This document shows positions 52,150-64,000 of a stretch of 64,000 nucleotides of DNA, piece after piece. The DNA comes from Gracilariopsis chorda. Taxonomy: Eukaryota > Rhodophyta > Florideophyceae > Gracilariales > Gracilariaceae. A program made the translations under genes and the position numbers. The notes below the pieces were generated by a model. It saw only the letters and a program-made list of their open reading frames with translations, was not told the DNA's origin and searched no databases. How positions within the stretch are numbered: position 1 is the stretch's first letter; the number at the start of each line of letters is the position of its first letter. The stretch covers positions 186,001 through 250,000 of the forward strand of contig NBIV01000055.1 in the NCBI GenBank assembly GCA_003194525.1. Reading direction: 5' to 3'.

Positions 52150-53100
52150 GCCGACTATTTCCACCCCGTCTCACCAACAACGTTTAAGTAAGCGTTGATG
52201 GACGAGTTAATGCACTCGATTTTCGGTTTGGCTTGAGCAGAAAAATCGAGTTTGGCAAGAGTTGCAGCTCCAGGCTGTACGTAGCGGATAAGCCTATCTG
52301 GTTTTTTCCAGCGGCCACGCCGTTGGATGTGCAAGATAGGCTCGTTTTGTGTGTAGTCATGCGTCGCACCACCATAGCGGAAGGAGTGCGATGTGATGTG
52401 CGGGTTTTTCGGATCGCAGCGGAGGTGATTTTAAAGGATTTTACGAATGCGCTGGTTGAACTGCTCATTGCGGAGCAGGAAGGGCTGTGAATTCGTATCA
52501 CGATTTTTGTGTAGCGAAAAAAATCGTTGCAACCATTGCTTGAGCAATGGTCTCCGAATAGTCACACTTTCACTTTGTTGTAGCTGGGAGGTTCTACTTC
52601 GTTGTAAAATCAAAATACCAGCATGCGACTCATGTCACTCAGTGGGGAGTATGTCTTTCCATCGGAGCGCTGCTAACTCGCTAGACCGCAGATAGCAGTC
52701 GAAAGGAAGCAGGATAAAAAGGCCAAACTCGAACGAATAGAGGCGACTTTCAAATTAAGCCAGAGCAACTGCTAAATCACAAGGACAGGGAGTGTATTGT
52801 TGGCTAGGTAATAGCCGATCCCAACCAAGCAATGCTTTATGCGAGAGCGGGAGCTGACGTTTCAGTTCGCGCAGAAAAAATAAAACGGCAGTTCTTGTCT
52901 GGACACAGATGCCCTTTCCAGGTCCTTCGTTGGAGTGGTAGATGTAGGAAAAATATTCCCCAAGCAGTGCGTCAGTTTCATCGAGCGACGCGCTTTTCTG
53001 ATTTTCTTTACACCGTTCTGTGAGAGAGCGAAGTCCAGTGGATTCTACAATTCTGGAGACCCGTGTGGACGATACACGTTGTGTATCGGGCCTAAGGAGG
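52150..53100 (-). mobile_element. Tyrosine recombinase part of a DIRS-like retroelement fossil
   Basis: On the minus strand the reading contains the core-binding region (ALLGEYFSYIYHSNEGPGKG, then LPLSHKALLGWDRLLPSQ with PCDLAVALA), the first catalytic box (LLPFDCYLRSSELAALRW) and the second box HSLRYGGATHDY followed by RRGRWKKPDRLIRYV. This is the set of a tyrosine recombinase, the integration enzyme of DIRS-type elements and of Cryptons. Same-strand gag-like and RT parts lie at 60.9-63.2 kb. The copy is broken in several places and old. Confidence 0.65.
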
Positions 53101-53119
53101 GCTAACTGTATTTTATATA

Positions 53120-56100
53120 ATTCATTTAATTTTATTATTTTCTTAACCATAGGACTAGAGATAACTACTGTAGAGTAGGGCACTTTACAGTGCCACAGGT
53201 TAGAGGCGCCTCGGTGCCACTACTTATGCACCTCGAGCTGCGCCTCCCCTAGGGACGGTAAACTCAGACACCCTCGTGAGTCCTGAGTACCCCCGTACTT
53301 GGTATTCACGCTCCCAACTGGCCTTCAAGGTATCGCTACCGCACCTCCGACCTGCAGGACTGCGTTGTTAGCGCCATCCCATTGCGCCAACATTACCAGA
53401 GGTGTCGCCACCGTTCCATTGACCTTAGGACCCCCCAGCTCTGCCACGCTACCACGAGACCATTACCAGTTTGTCCACTTGGCTCGCTATCCTACACTTG
53501 GTCTCCCGACCTAGAACCCCCTTGGAAGTTTGAGTACAGAACTTAAGGATAAGACGAAATTACGGGATTCTACCTTTGGACCTTTGACCGACGGACTGGT
53601 AATGACAAGCAACCGCCCCATGGATACCGAAAATAACCCCCGACATGATGATCAGAGGACGCCTCAGGCTGGCCCCAGTGGACTGTCGACGGTTCCTGAA
53701 ACCATTGGCCTCGCGGCCGATGCGACCAGCGACCGCCGGAGTACGCGCAGTCAACCTTTAGGACGTCCATTGACCCCCGTGGATAATCCAGAAAGGATTG
53801 CGAGAGAGTCCAATATGGCCGCTCGTCTCCGTTCGCGCCTCAACAGGATCAATTCCCAGCCGTCCACGCCGACGCAAGACCTGCAGAAAGCTTCTCCAGA
53901 TTTGAGGGAAGACCTCTCCAGTGGTCTCGCTGATGTCCTATGGCCGCAGCTGAAACGTCTCTGTGAGGAGCACGTTCAGTCCCTTTTGGATACCCGTGTT
54001 CCAGATGTCCTAGATGGGATGATTGACCAAAGGATTACTCGCCTCGTTCCTCAGGTCCTGGAGACCACGACCTTCGTTGAAGCCATGGCCTCGACCATAC
54101 GCACGGAGGTCACACGCCAGGTAGGCACCCCCGCCCTTGCGGCCAATATTCAAAGTATTCCGTCGGCCTCCGTGTGGCAACCACACTCCGAACCCCCGGG
54201 GTAGCTGCTTTACCAGCCCCTCGCCGGGTTAACCAACAGGACGACCAAATGGAAGTGCACCCAGGGAGTGGAAGAGAGCCTCCCCGGCAAGAAGGCCTAA
54301 TGGCTGCACGACCCATGAGGTACCAGGGCTCCCAGCAGGCCCGCAGACCCATTGGATTTGGCGATGTCGAGATCGCTCCATTGGACGAGCGACGTGCTGA
54401 CCGAAGGAAGAACAGAAGACCTAGAAGGAACAAGAAGTGAAGGAAGAGGAGAGACCATTCGGACGATAGCCATAACGGGTCCAGTTCGGACTCGTAAGTT
54501 TCGACCGATACGGACGCGGATGAGGCAGCTGTTCGACGCTTCAGGCCGCAGGAAACTAACAACGAACTTTTTAAGAGAGTGTTGGACTATCGAACTTACC
54601 GACTGGACAACAGGTCCTCAATGTATTCCGGTTCGGTGGCTCGACGAGTCACCAAGTGGGCCAAACGGATGCAGCTTACCGTTACGGACAAGTTCTCGGG
54701 AACTGACCCGATCGCTGTCCTTAGGTTTCTGTCTCAATTCCGTACGGCCTGCGACCAGAACGGCGTCCACGAGGGAGCCGCTCTGTACCTGTTTCAGTTT
54801 TTCCTCAGTGGACAAGCGCGCGACCATGTGGTGTCGAAGATCTCCGGTTCCAGTGACCCAATGGATGCGACCGTTATGGAGCTCCTTAGGTCCTACCCAG
54901 AGGTCGTTCATTACCTTTTGGAGACGTACGCCACTGACGACGTAATTATGGATGCCCATCAGGACGTGATTACCTTTAGGCAAAGCACTAACGTGACTGA
55001 AACGGACTTTGCTGACCAACTGTGGAAGAAGGCATACCGCTGTGGGAATGTGTTTTCCGAAGGACGACTCAAGCAGCACTTCACCGCTGGATTGCTGCCG
55101 GCCATTCGGACTCACGTGCGTAATCACCACTCGGACAACCAGATGCTTTCGTTCCGCCAGTTGGTTACGCTTGCCGAGGGATATGGCAAGACCTATAGGA
55201 CATCCCGTCAAGCGGCGGACATGGAGGCCAGAGGTCGAGCATCACCTTTGAGGAAGAGTTCCAAAGTCCATATGGTCGACTCTCCTGAAAGCGAGTCCAC
55301 CGGTAACATCCGTTCGGAAGAAGGAGATATCCTTGCGGTCTCTTGTTCTTCCGCTCCTTCTGGTGCGCCATCCATATCGGCCACTGGAACTACTACTCCA
55401 TCTGGACAAACGACGCAACGGTATACGTTCGTCCAACCTAGGAAGGACGTTTTCACCGGCGGGCCACCTTGCTATCTCTGCCTCTCCACGGCCAGGCCGT
55501 GTGATTGCATGAAGTTCATGCCAGAGAATGTTCGCAAGAACTTCCTAGCCCTAAGGGATGAGAACTTCCAAGCCAGGAGGGCAGAGGGAAATTACCCTCG
55601 TCAGTACCAACGGAATCAGTCCTCAGGGTCTAGTCGATACGCCACGCCGCACGAGGCTCCGGCCTCTCAGGTCAACGCTATCGATATTTCCGATACGGAT
55701 ACTGTCCCTCAGGTGACCCCCGTGGAAGCTCCAGTGGACTGTCACGGAAAGACCGAACAGGAAAACGCGTAGAGGAGCGGCCGGAGGCGAACCGCCCCTC
55801 TGAGGATCCCAGCCTCAACCCCGATGGACAGGAGTCACCTGGCTCCAGAAGTCCTTCGGAGCCTCACCAACCAACGGACAAGTGGACCAACGACCCGATG
55901 GAACCGTCACTGGATGACCAGGACCTTATCTGTGTCCTTAGGAAGGAGAACTTCAAAGTTGGCATGACCATAGGACTCCGCACCTCACACTCTAGAGTGG
56001 CTACGAGTGTGCTGGACAGGGGCGACGGGCCCAATTTGATACATCCTAAGGTCCTACCAATTGGTTGGGAAGACAAGGTTCGGGTGAGGAAGATCCCCAG

Positions 56101-59100
56101 GATTACTGATGCTTCGCGCAGACCAATGGCCATTAAAGGAATCATTTCGTTATTTGTCCAACTGGGCAGTTTGCGAGCCCGTACGTGGTTCCTCGTATGT
56201 CCGAACTTGGGAGCGGAATGTATCCTTGGGACTTCCTTCATCGACCGCTATGTGAAGGCCATTTACCCTGGCCTTCGGAAAGTCGCGTTCTATCGCGCAC
56301 ATCCTGTGGCCTTGATAGGTTCCAAACCGGGACCTGAGGCAAACCCGCGGAAACTTCCACTGGCGACGAACACTATGTCCAATAAGGTCAGGCTCACAAA
56401 AACCTTGGTCATCCCTGCGATGACTCAGACCACCGCTTGGGTTCAGTGCTAGTCCTCTGGTCTTGTGATGCTGCAGAATCATCCGAAGACGATCCCCCGT
56501 CAACTCACCCTCATGGCCAATGGAGTTATGGACTTTCGTCCGCGGCAGCCCTTTGTGGTCAGTATGAGTAACTTCACTGACCATCCGGTTAGATTACCAA
56601 AAGGAACAGTAGTCGGCATTGCCCTGCCAGCTCCTGTGGCCATTATGGAAACCAATTTGGACAGCTCCCACCTGGACGACGACGAGGACGCCGAATCCTG
56701 GGAGGGGGACGTCAAAATGGGCGAAGAATTCGAATCCTATAGGCCTCAGGTTATAGAGCTCCTTTGGGAATTCAAATCCATGTGGTCTGGCCAGTTAGCG
56801 AGATTCGAGTGACAAAGCACCGAATCGACCTTAAGGACGACGCGAAACCAGTGTATCAACACCCCTATAGGACGGGCCTAAAAGGAAGAACAATCGTGGC
56901 CGAACATATGGAAAGGATGAGGAGGGCCAACGTCATCGAGCCGGCTCCTCCTCATCAGTCTGAATGGGCCAGCCCCTTTGTCCTTGTGGCCAAGAAGGAT
57001 GGCTCCGTCAGGTTTTGCGTAGATTACAGGAAGCTCAACGCTATAACCAAAAGGGATTCGTACCCTATCCCCCGGATGGACGACTGTTTCGATTCCTTAG
57101 GAGAGGCAGCTGTCTTTACCACCTTGGACGCCAATTGGGGATACTGGCAAATACCACTGGACGATGACGCGAAGCCGCTGACCACGTTCACGACCCACAA
57201 GGGACTTTTCCGACTCACTCGTATGCCCTTTGGATTAATGAACGCACCCGCTACGTTCCAGAAAGCAATGGACATTATCCTATCTAGGGTCAAATGGAAG
57301 TTCGCACTGGTCTATTTAGACGATGTTATCATCTTCTCAAAGACCATTGGTGACCACTTCTCCCACGTTAGGACAGTCCTGAGGATTCTCCGCGAGGCTG
57401 GAATAACGTTGAAGCTCCCCAAGTGCTTCTTCTTCCAGTCCTCTGTGGATTACCTTGGCCATGTGGTCCGCCCTGGATACCTACAGGTTGCCTCGAGGAC
57501 GACTGACGCCATACGGCAAGCTAAGCCCCCAGGACCCATACGGAGTTGCGTTCCTTTTTAGGCCTATGTAACGTCTATCGTCGCTTTTTACAAGGGTTTG
57601 CGAAAATCGCTGTGCCGCTTAACGACATGTTGCGCAAAGGGACCCCATCGGAGTTCGACTGCCTGACGGACGATCAATATGAAGCTTTTGAGACCCTGCG
57701 GGATAAGCTTCTGAACCCTCCTATATTGGCCTTGCCTAAATCGGACAAACCGTACATCCTTGATACGGATGCGTCCGATGGCCAAATTGGATGTGTTCTC
57801 CTCCAGGAACAAGAATATTCGAAGGACTATAGACCAATTGGCTATTGGAGCCGCTCGCTAACGAGCCCAGAGCGGAACTATAGCACGTCCGAGAAGGAAT
57901 GCTTATCCATTGTCTGGTCAGTATTAACCTTAAAGCCATACTTGGAAGGCGTTTGGTTTACCATAAGGACTGATCACCATTCGCTTAGGTGGCTCATGAA
58001 AATGACCGACGCGTCCAGCAGGCTCGCCTAATGGAGATTGCGCCTGTCGGAGTTTGATTTTGATGTTGCCTACAGGCCGGTGATAAAGCACCAAGCAGCT
58101 GATGCCCTTTCCAGGATCCTGACCGATGCCACTGATCAATCTCCTCTGGACGACGAGCTACCTACACCGGACCTGATAGGTTATGAATCTGACCATGAGG
58201 ATGACTTCCTTCTAGGACGCGTTAGTTGCGATGACCCCGATGTGGACGTGGAAGCAGTATACCTGGTGGACTGGTCTAGGGACGAGAAAAGCAAAGTATA
58301 GCCTCTTGAGGTTAACGCAGTTCAACCAGAGGAAGAGGAGCTCCTGCCCATCACGCTGGATGAGCTCCTTCAGGCCCAAAAGGACGACGAGTACTGCAAG
58401 AAGCAGGCTGGCCTCGTCGGGACCCCTGGTTGTCTGTTTGACTATGACTGATTCGGACTGCTCTGCCGCAGAGCCCCTCTGGACGGAGCAATCCAACGGG
58501 TCATCCCTAAAGTCCTCAGGGCACGAGTTCTGTACCTCGCCCACTACCCCCGGTTGGCCGGCCACCCTGGCGGAACGAGAATGTATCAGTCCCTACGGAA
58601 ACATTTCTACTGGCCCTTTATGGCCGATGACCTTTGGCAAACCTCTAGGACGTGCGCCTCGTGCGTTAAAGCACGCGGTTCGAAAGCCACCCATCAGGCC
58701 AAGCTGAAGCTGTTCCCAGCTACTGGACCACTGGAGTTTATCGCTACGGATATCCTAGGGCCGTTACCGTCAACGACCCATGGTAATAAGTTTATCTTGG
58801 TGTTTACCGATCGGTTCACCAAGCTCACCAGAGCTATTCCCATGAGGTCCACTACGGCCACTGACGTAGCAATGGCGTTCTTGACCCATTGGGTGTATCC
58901 ATATGGTCTGCCACTTTATATCCTTTCGGACAACGGGCCACAGTTCGTATCGAAATTCTTCGCTCACGTCTGTACGACCTTAGGAATTAAGCACGTTACC
59001 ACGACTGCTTATCATCCGCAGACCAATAGACAGGCTGAGCGCTTCAATAGAACCATCAAGGACAGACTGGTGCACTACGTCACTAAGCACCAGGCCAATT

Positions 59101-60860
59101 GGGATGACTACGTCGGACCACTGGTCTATGCGTACAACACGCAAGTCCATCGGTCTACGGGGACTAAACCCTTCGATCTGACGCTCACGCGATAGCCCCC
59201 ATACTTCGCAGTTGACCTTAAAGACAGCTGGGTCCCACAGGACTTTACGGCAGAGATGACCCCTGCCCCGGCCAAACGGTATACCCGAAAGCGGATAGAC
59301 GACATTATCCGGACGGCAAGTACACGGCTGACGAAGTCCTAACGGATATACAAAAATGACTTTGATAAGGCCGTGAGGGATACGCCATCCTTGAAGGCCA
59401 GTGACACGGTCGACCTCGACGGCGCCCCATCGGATAAGCCTCAGGACGACATCGAGGTCATCACCCGAAAGCTCCTCCCACGGTCCACTGGTCCCTTCAA
59501 TGTTCTCTCCTCTACGTCCCATACGGTCACTATTGAAATCGATGGCCTACAGGACACCGTCGCGATTGACCGCATTAAGGCGGCGCCTGAGCCGCCGAAG
59601 CCCACTGGTTCCCCTTTGGACAATCTTGAGGACGCCCCTCCGGATGCTCCCAATTCCGCCCTACAGGACTCTACACCCACGGACGAGCAGCCTTCGTCCC
59701 GTCCTAGGGAACTTATGGCAGACCCATTGGTCACCCCGACCGCTACATCACCTCCAAAGGTCGTCTCCGCTGATCCATTGGCCCCTTCACTCCAAGAGGA
59801 AAGCAACGAGGGAGTACCGTCTCAGTCGGCCAATGATGGTTACGCCCCTTTGGACGAGATGGATCTACCCGAGGAGTAGCCTGTGGATGTTCCGAAGGAC
59901 GCAGCTTCACTTCCTAAGGAAAGCGCTATAGACCGGGTGGTCAATGCCGGCATTAACGACGACGGCTTCGTCAAATATCGTGTCCGCTGGTATGGCTACA
60001 AACCCTCTTAGGACACATGGGAACCCCGGGAGAACATCCCGGAGAACTTTGTCCTTAGGTTTTGGCGCCGCATGGGCCGCACGGAGCGCGACCTTAAGGA
60101 GAGGGCATACATACTAAAATCCAATGGTCAAGGTTCGAGGTAGTCCGATGGACGTCGCTAACTCCCACGCTCAAGCCGTTGAGCTGACAACAAGGACAGG
60201 AGCACTGAGCACGCGCACTACAAGCGCTAAGCCGATCTGGCTCTCCATGGGCCACGGCGGGGAGCGCTAACCCTTCCTTGGCCTAACTATAGTGCAGCCT
60301 ACCTCTGGCGCACGCTAATTTTTGCACTAACTATCAGCGCAATGGAACATCCGATGGACTTACAGCGCGGGCGGCGCCTGCCAAGGCACGCGCGCTTGAT
60401 CAAAAACTCTGTCGGCCAAATGGACAATATTTTGGAGCGGCGTTGCACTCCCCGAAACCGGCCAAAACAAAGAATGGCCTATATCTCGGCTTCTAGTCCG
60501 CGCACAGACCAACGGACACCGCATTGGGACTCGCCTCATTGCGGCCTAAACGGTACCATATGGGCACATTGCGCAGCTCGCGCGCAGCCAGCGCGCAGGC
60601 CGACTGCTGGCACGTCAAAAAATTGACAATTTCCGATGGCCAATTTCTCAGCCCAATTTTTTGGAGTCCCAAAGGCCTCATCCGGATGGACACGAGCGCC
60701 AGCACGCCACGTGTGCACCCACACATGCCCAATGGCCAACCGCCGCCATGAAGTACCGGCCACACGGAGCGGGATCGCCGCTTCCCAATTGGTCACTGCA
60801 AGCTCATAGATGTCCAATGGAACGCGAACCGTCGCGGTGCTCTTAAAAACCCCTAAAACC
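53120..60860 (+). mobile_element. Ty3/gypsy retrotransposon fossil with chromodomain (chromovirus type)
   Basis: Plus-strand parts in order: gag (about 53,530-55,770, including a capsid-like region near 54,600-55,250 and a zinc-knuckle-like Cys stretch near 55,470), protease region (about 55,900-56,300), reverse transcriptase (about 56,820-57,350, with YLDDVIIFS), RNase H (about 57,550-58,120), integrase (about 58,550-59,200, with a GHPGG.. zinc part and DNGPQFVS core) and a chromodomain (about 59,930-60,100). RT before integrase is the Ty3 order. I see no matching LTR pair, so the ends at about 53.1 and 60.9 kb are approximate. The coding region has many breaks; the element is dead and clearly older than the copia element. 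Confidence 0.85.
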
Positions 60861-60869
60861 TACTTGACG

Positions 60870-63160
60870 AATTTCGGACAATCTCGAGTTCTTTTGGCTG
60901 CTTCGCTGCGTGAAAAGCAACAAAACGGTGGACTTGTTGCGCAATAATAACCGCGTGACTCCAACCCATGGGTAGCATCCTCAAGCGGATTTACACTCGT
61001 TTACCATTGCGCAGAACTGGCCGCAAACCAAAAAACTTTCGAAGATGTATCGGGAGCTCTAACCGATAGTAAAAAGTGTCGATGTCTAATTTTCCAATCC
61101 ATAGCGGTCCTGAAGTATCCATTTTGAGCTGCGCCATTAAGCCGGGAGTAGCGAGGGAAGGGTCCGCAGGTTCCAGAAAATGCAAATTCCCGGGCCTGGC
61201 ATCAATAATCAGACGTTGATGATCTGCATCCTTTGGGACTGCAAACACTCCATTCAGTTCTACGGGTCCTTCGGCGCAAACCTCTACCAATTGAGCCTTC
61301 AGTAACCGTTCCACGAGTTCTTCGTAATTTCCATCCTTCACCATGATCACGATTTTCTGATTTCGACGCTGCCACGGAGGGACAGAATCAAAAAAAATTG
61401 AGCGAGATTCCGGGTCGCAATATTGCCGGGCGACATCGGGCGGCAATACTGCTGAGAGAGAGACAGACCCTGAAACGCCACCAGCAGGTAGCGACATCAA
61501 ATCAGGGTCAATTTCCAAGGCATCTGCCTTTCCAAACCGATCCCCATAGATATCGATGTACGAAAAACAGGCCGCTGGTTGCACCTGCAGCAAGGCCAGA
61601 CGGCACAATTTTTCGCACCGGTCAATGAGGTATTGCTGGATGCGGGCAGCAAGTTCCTATTTTTGGGGGTACCGTTCCGGGTTTTTCGGGATTTGGGAGC
61701 GAAAATCCCTCAGAAATCGCGTATTCGGGTTATAAAGCAGAATGAGGCCCCTAGCGCAAAATTCAGCACCGCAAAAAATCAAACGCGAATGATGTAAACG
61801 CGAGCGGTTTCGGCGAGATGTGGAGGATTTTCTGTTTCCAGGAACGGCCACCTTTAACGGAAATAGGTCACGTTGATCCATAACTATAAACTACTACTTC
61901 TAAAAATTGGTTCTACGATAAATTGCAATAAAAACGAAAGTCTACTCTAACTCGCCCCACCCGCTCCTCCTTTCTTCTGAGAGCGTAGCTTCTGGGTACG
62001 TTCCATAGCAAGTTCGGCGGCTCGAAAATGCTTATACGACCGCAGCTGTGTGTCCTGAACACGTTTGGAGTGAGTATTGGAATTTTCCTCCAAGTGGCCA
62101 GCAACCTGCCAAATACGGTGATCCATGGCCGTTTCGATGGCGAAAAGTCGGCGCGCGATCACCTCGACCGCGGAAGGTTTCTTCATCCATGTGAAACCCT
62201 CATCCTGAAGGAGGAAATCCTATGCTTGCGCTATCGATGCGGCTTCCCGGGTGTTACGGGCATTATTACTAAGCCCGTAGTTTGGAAAATGCTGCACCGC
62301 TACCGTGAATGATCCATAAACGGACAGCCAGTCTTGCATAAGGCTACCGGCAATCTTTTCCTTTCCCTTCACCTTCAACCTTATCCCAGTGAGACGAAAA
62401 CGACGACTGTCTTCTTCGTCATCTTCTGACTCACTCTCGCTTTCTTCCTCCCCCTCTTCTTAGATTTTTTCCCCGGCGTCTACGCACCTCCAAATTGAGT
62501 TCATCACTATCGGAGCTGCTGCTCGACGAGGATGAGTCACTGTCGGAATTTTGAAGTGCCCTTCTACCGGCCCGAGAACGTGATTAAAGCATGCTTATTA
62601 CGTTTTTGGGCTTTTCCTCCTATTCCCTCCTCTTGTTACTCTCTACTAGACCCCTCATGGTGGCGACAACCTCTTCCAGCTTCGCTGCAAGTTCAGCTGC
62701 AGAGAGACCTTCGTTGCTATCTTTTCTGGCTTTTGAAGAGCGGGTCCCAACTGCCTCCTCTCCATCTAAAATATTCGGGTCTATTCGAGACTTCTTAACC
62801 CCTTTCGGTTTCTTGGATGACCTGTACTTCACTTTGTAAACCGGTGTCGTCTCGGGATCTGAGGCCACACGACGCCTACCGGGAACCATTACCTCATCTT
62901 CCGAATCTAGTTTGAGAGACAGATAGCTTCCAGCCTCAAGCTCGTTTGCGACGAGCGAAGCGGTTATTGGTTGTAGACGCACCCAGTCGGAGTCAAACTC
63001 AGGGCATTTTGCTTCAAGCCACTCGAGCGCATTGTTCAAGCCACTTTCAGTACGCCTCGAGAGCTTTGCGAAATTCACCTCCTTTCTAAAACAGTCCTGG
63101 GCCTCTTTACGCGTCTTCATACCTTCACAATGGCGCAGGACCTCGGACAATTTTTCTTTT
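60870..63160 (-). mobile_element. Reverse transcriptase and gag-like parts of a DIRS-like retroelement fossil
   Basis: Minus strand. The gag-like part lies at about 63,150-62,620 (charged, helical, basic linker). The RT lies at about 61,610-60,870, with FAVPKDADHQRLIIDARPGN, KLDIDTFYYRLELP and a LPMGWSHAVIIAQQ block. This RT type, with LIIDAR and LPMG, is that of tyrosine-recombinase retroelements found in algae and protists and not of Ty3 or copia. A recombinase of the same orientation lies beyond the gypsy fossil at 52.15-53.1 kb. The region between the two listed parts (61.6-62.6 kb) is poorly readable. Broken in several places, old. Confidence 0.55.
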
Positions 63161-64000
63161 GTAGCAAGTCGATATTTTCAGAAAAGCGGCAGACTCATAC
63201 CACAATTCCTAATCAGTTTGGCCTACTGACAGGCTCCTATTTGTTTGAGAGGGCTGCTCCTTTGCGGTAGTACAGCTAAAAAGCCCCGCAAGCCGGAATG
63301 GCTGCATCTTTGCACTCCTGTCCCTCATAAAGCCTAGTGCGCTATGTCGGAGCACCTAAAGGAGTTTATAGGCACGCTGCTAGAACTTTCTACGGTATTA
63401 ACGGTACCCGCGCCCGGCCCAGACGGATCTCTCTCGTAGGTCGCCTGGGAATGGCAATCGATTTTTTCACGCTAATGCCGCCCCCAGTCCCCTCATTGAG
63501 TTAGACTAGCCGCTAGCGCGCCACAATACCAGCGCACCATTCTCCTAAGTCTTGCCACACGTGTTAGACGTGTAAGAAATCCCGGATCATTGCTTGAGGC
63601 CAAACTGGAGTACAGTTTGGCCTCAGTTCAGGGGAAAATTCGCCCTAGGGGATGAAAAGTAGACTTCTTGATCGAAGCTGCTACAAACTGCCCTAGTGAC
63701 ACAGCCCTTGTGCAGCTCTGATTTTTATGTATTGTTTGATCGTCAAAATCGCACTCACCCATTGTTGAGACAATCAAGGAATTACACTAGAAGGTGCAAA
63801 AATCTGTTGCAATGGCAGGAAAAACCACCTTCACAGACCCTCACTGATCAAGATTTTAAGCGGACAAAGCGGTCTCACCCATTTTCGCCAACCTCAAAAA
63901 TAGTTTCTCTAACACCCAAGGAGCCATATGCGTCTACGAAAAACGCGTAGCCGCACATGCTTCTTAAGGGGTGGACGTAGAGCTTTCGGAGCAGAATCAC
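63161..64000. other. Right edge, nothing recognised
   Basis: About 840 bp with short frames only. It may include the 5' end of the DIRS-like fossil. A local inverted repeat (TTGAGGCCAAACTGGAGTACAGTTTGGCCTCA, about 63,593-63,624) forms a strong hairpin. Confidence 0.35.
63594..63624. repeat. Perfect hairpin, TGAGGCCAAACTG arms
   Basis: The left arm TGAGGCCAAACTG and the right arm CAGTTTGGCCTCA are perfect reverse complements separated by 5 bases (GAGTA). It lies beyond the gag-like part of the DIRS-like fossil, close to where its 5' end would be. Confidence 0.6.

Noticed and set aside
53300-53530. Search for the 5' LTR of the gypsy element
   Set aside because: No stretch here matched any sequence near 60.1-60.9 kb, so no LTR pair is claimed.
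1-64000. tRNA, rRNA, CRISPR or bacterial-type operon features
   Set aside because: I found no convincing tRNA T-loop/acceptor pairing, no rRNA blocks and no regularly spaced repeats. Gene structure is eukaryotic.

Overview
The window reads as nuclear DNA of an intron-poor eukaryote, most likely an alga. A multicellular red alga with a repeat-rich genome (Chondrus type) is my best guess, but this is inference and not proven. In favour: genes are single-exon or carry one or two short GT-AG introns (54 to 145 bp); host genes include a eukaryotic ribosomal protein (eL15), a spliceosome protein (RBM22), an MLO-like membrane protein, a sucrose-transporter-family carrier and a telobox Myb protein; and compact gene islands alternate with long stretches of transposable-element debris.

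Layout. 1-8 kb: unassigned DNA, an eroded minus-strand coding region (about 0.9-3.0 kb), a 20-bp perfect palindrome at 5.5 kb, and a dead Tc1/mariner element with inverted ends (6.77-7.99 kb). 8.4-9.6 kb: an uninterrupted Harbinger-type DDE nuclease gene. 9.8-10.2 kb: a truncated molybdenum-cofactor-sulfurase-like pseudogene. 11.2-12.6 kb: the tail of a Ty1/copia fossil. 13.0-17.05 kb, minus: a decayed STAND/NLR-type gene with an N-terminal helical bundle, an NB-ARC ATPase and a series of WD40 repeats. 17.6-23.0 kb: a sucrose-transporter-family carrier (two exons) and a two-domain Golgi-type glycosyltransferase. 23-27.4 kb: no gene I can support.

27.4-40.3 kb is the gene island: MLO-like protein, a low-complexity protein ending in an Sgf11-like zinc finger, an unknown minus-strand gene with a 54-bp intron, RPL15 and RBM22 head to head, an unknown multi-pass membrane protein (three exons) and a telobox Myb protein head to head with it.

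42.16-51.25 kb is a nested structure: a PIF/Harbinger DNA transposon with about 40-bp inverted ends, a transposase gene and a convergent coiled-coil DNA-binding-type gene. Its transposase is interrupted by a young Ty1/copia element (43,223-49,336) with about 98% identical LTRs and an ACAGT target duplication. 52.1-63.2 kb looks like a second nest: a plus-strand Ty3/gypsy chromovirus fossil lying inside a minus-strand DIRS-like (tyrosine-recombinase) retroelement fossil.

How the genes work together: I see no operon-like pathway. Housekeeping genes (translation, splicing) share short divergent intergenic regions. The carrier and the glycosyltransferase lie on one strand about 1.5 kb apart, but a shared pathway is not shown. 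The biologically most interesting object is the decayed helical-bundle/NB-ARC/WD40 gene, which has the layout of a cell-death or innate-immunity switch.
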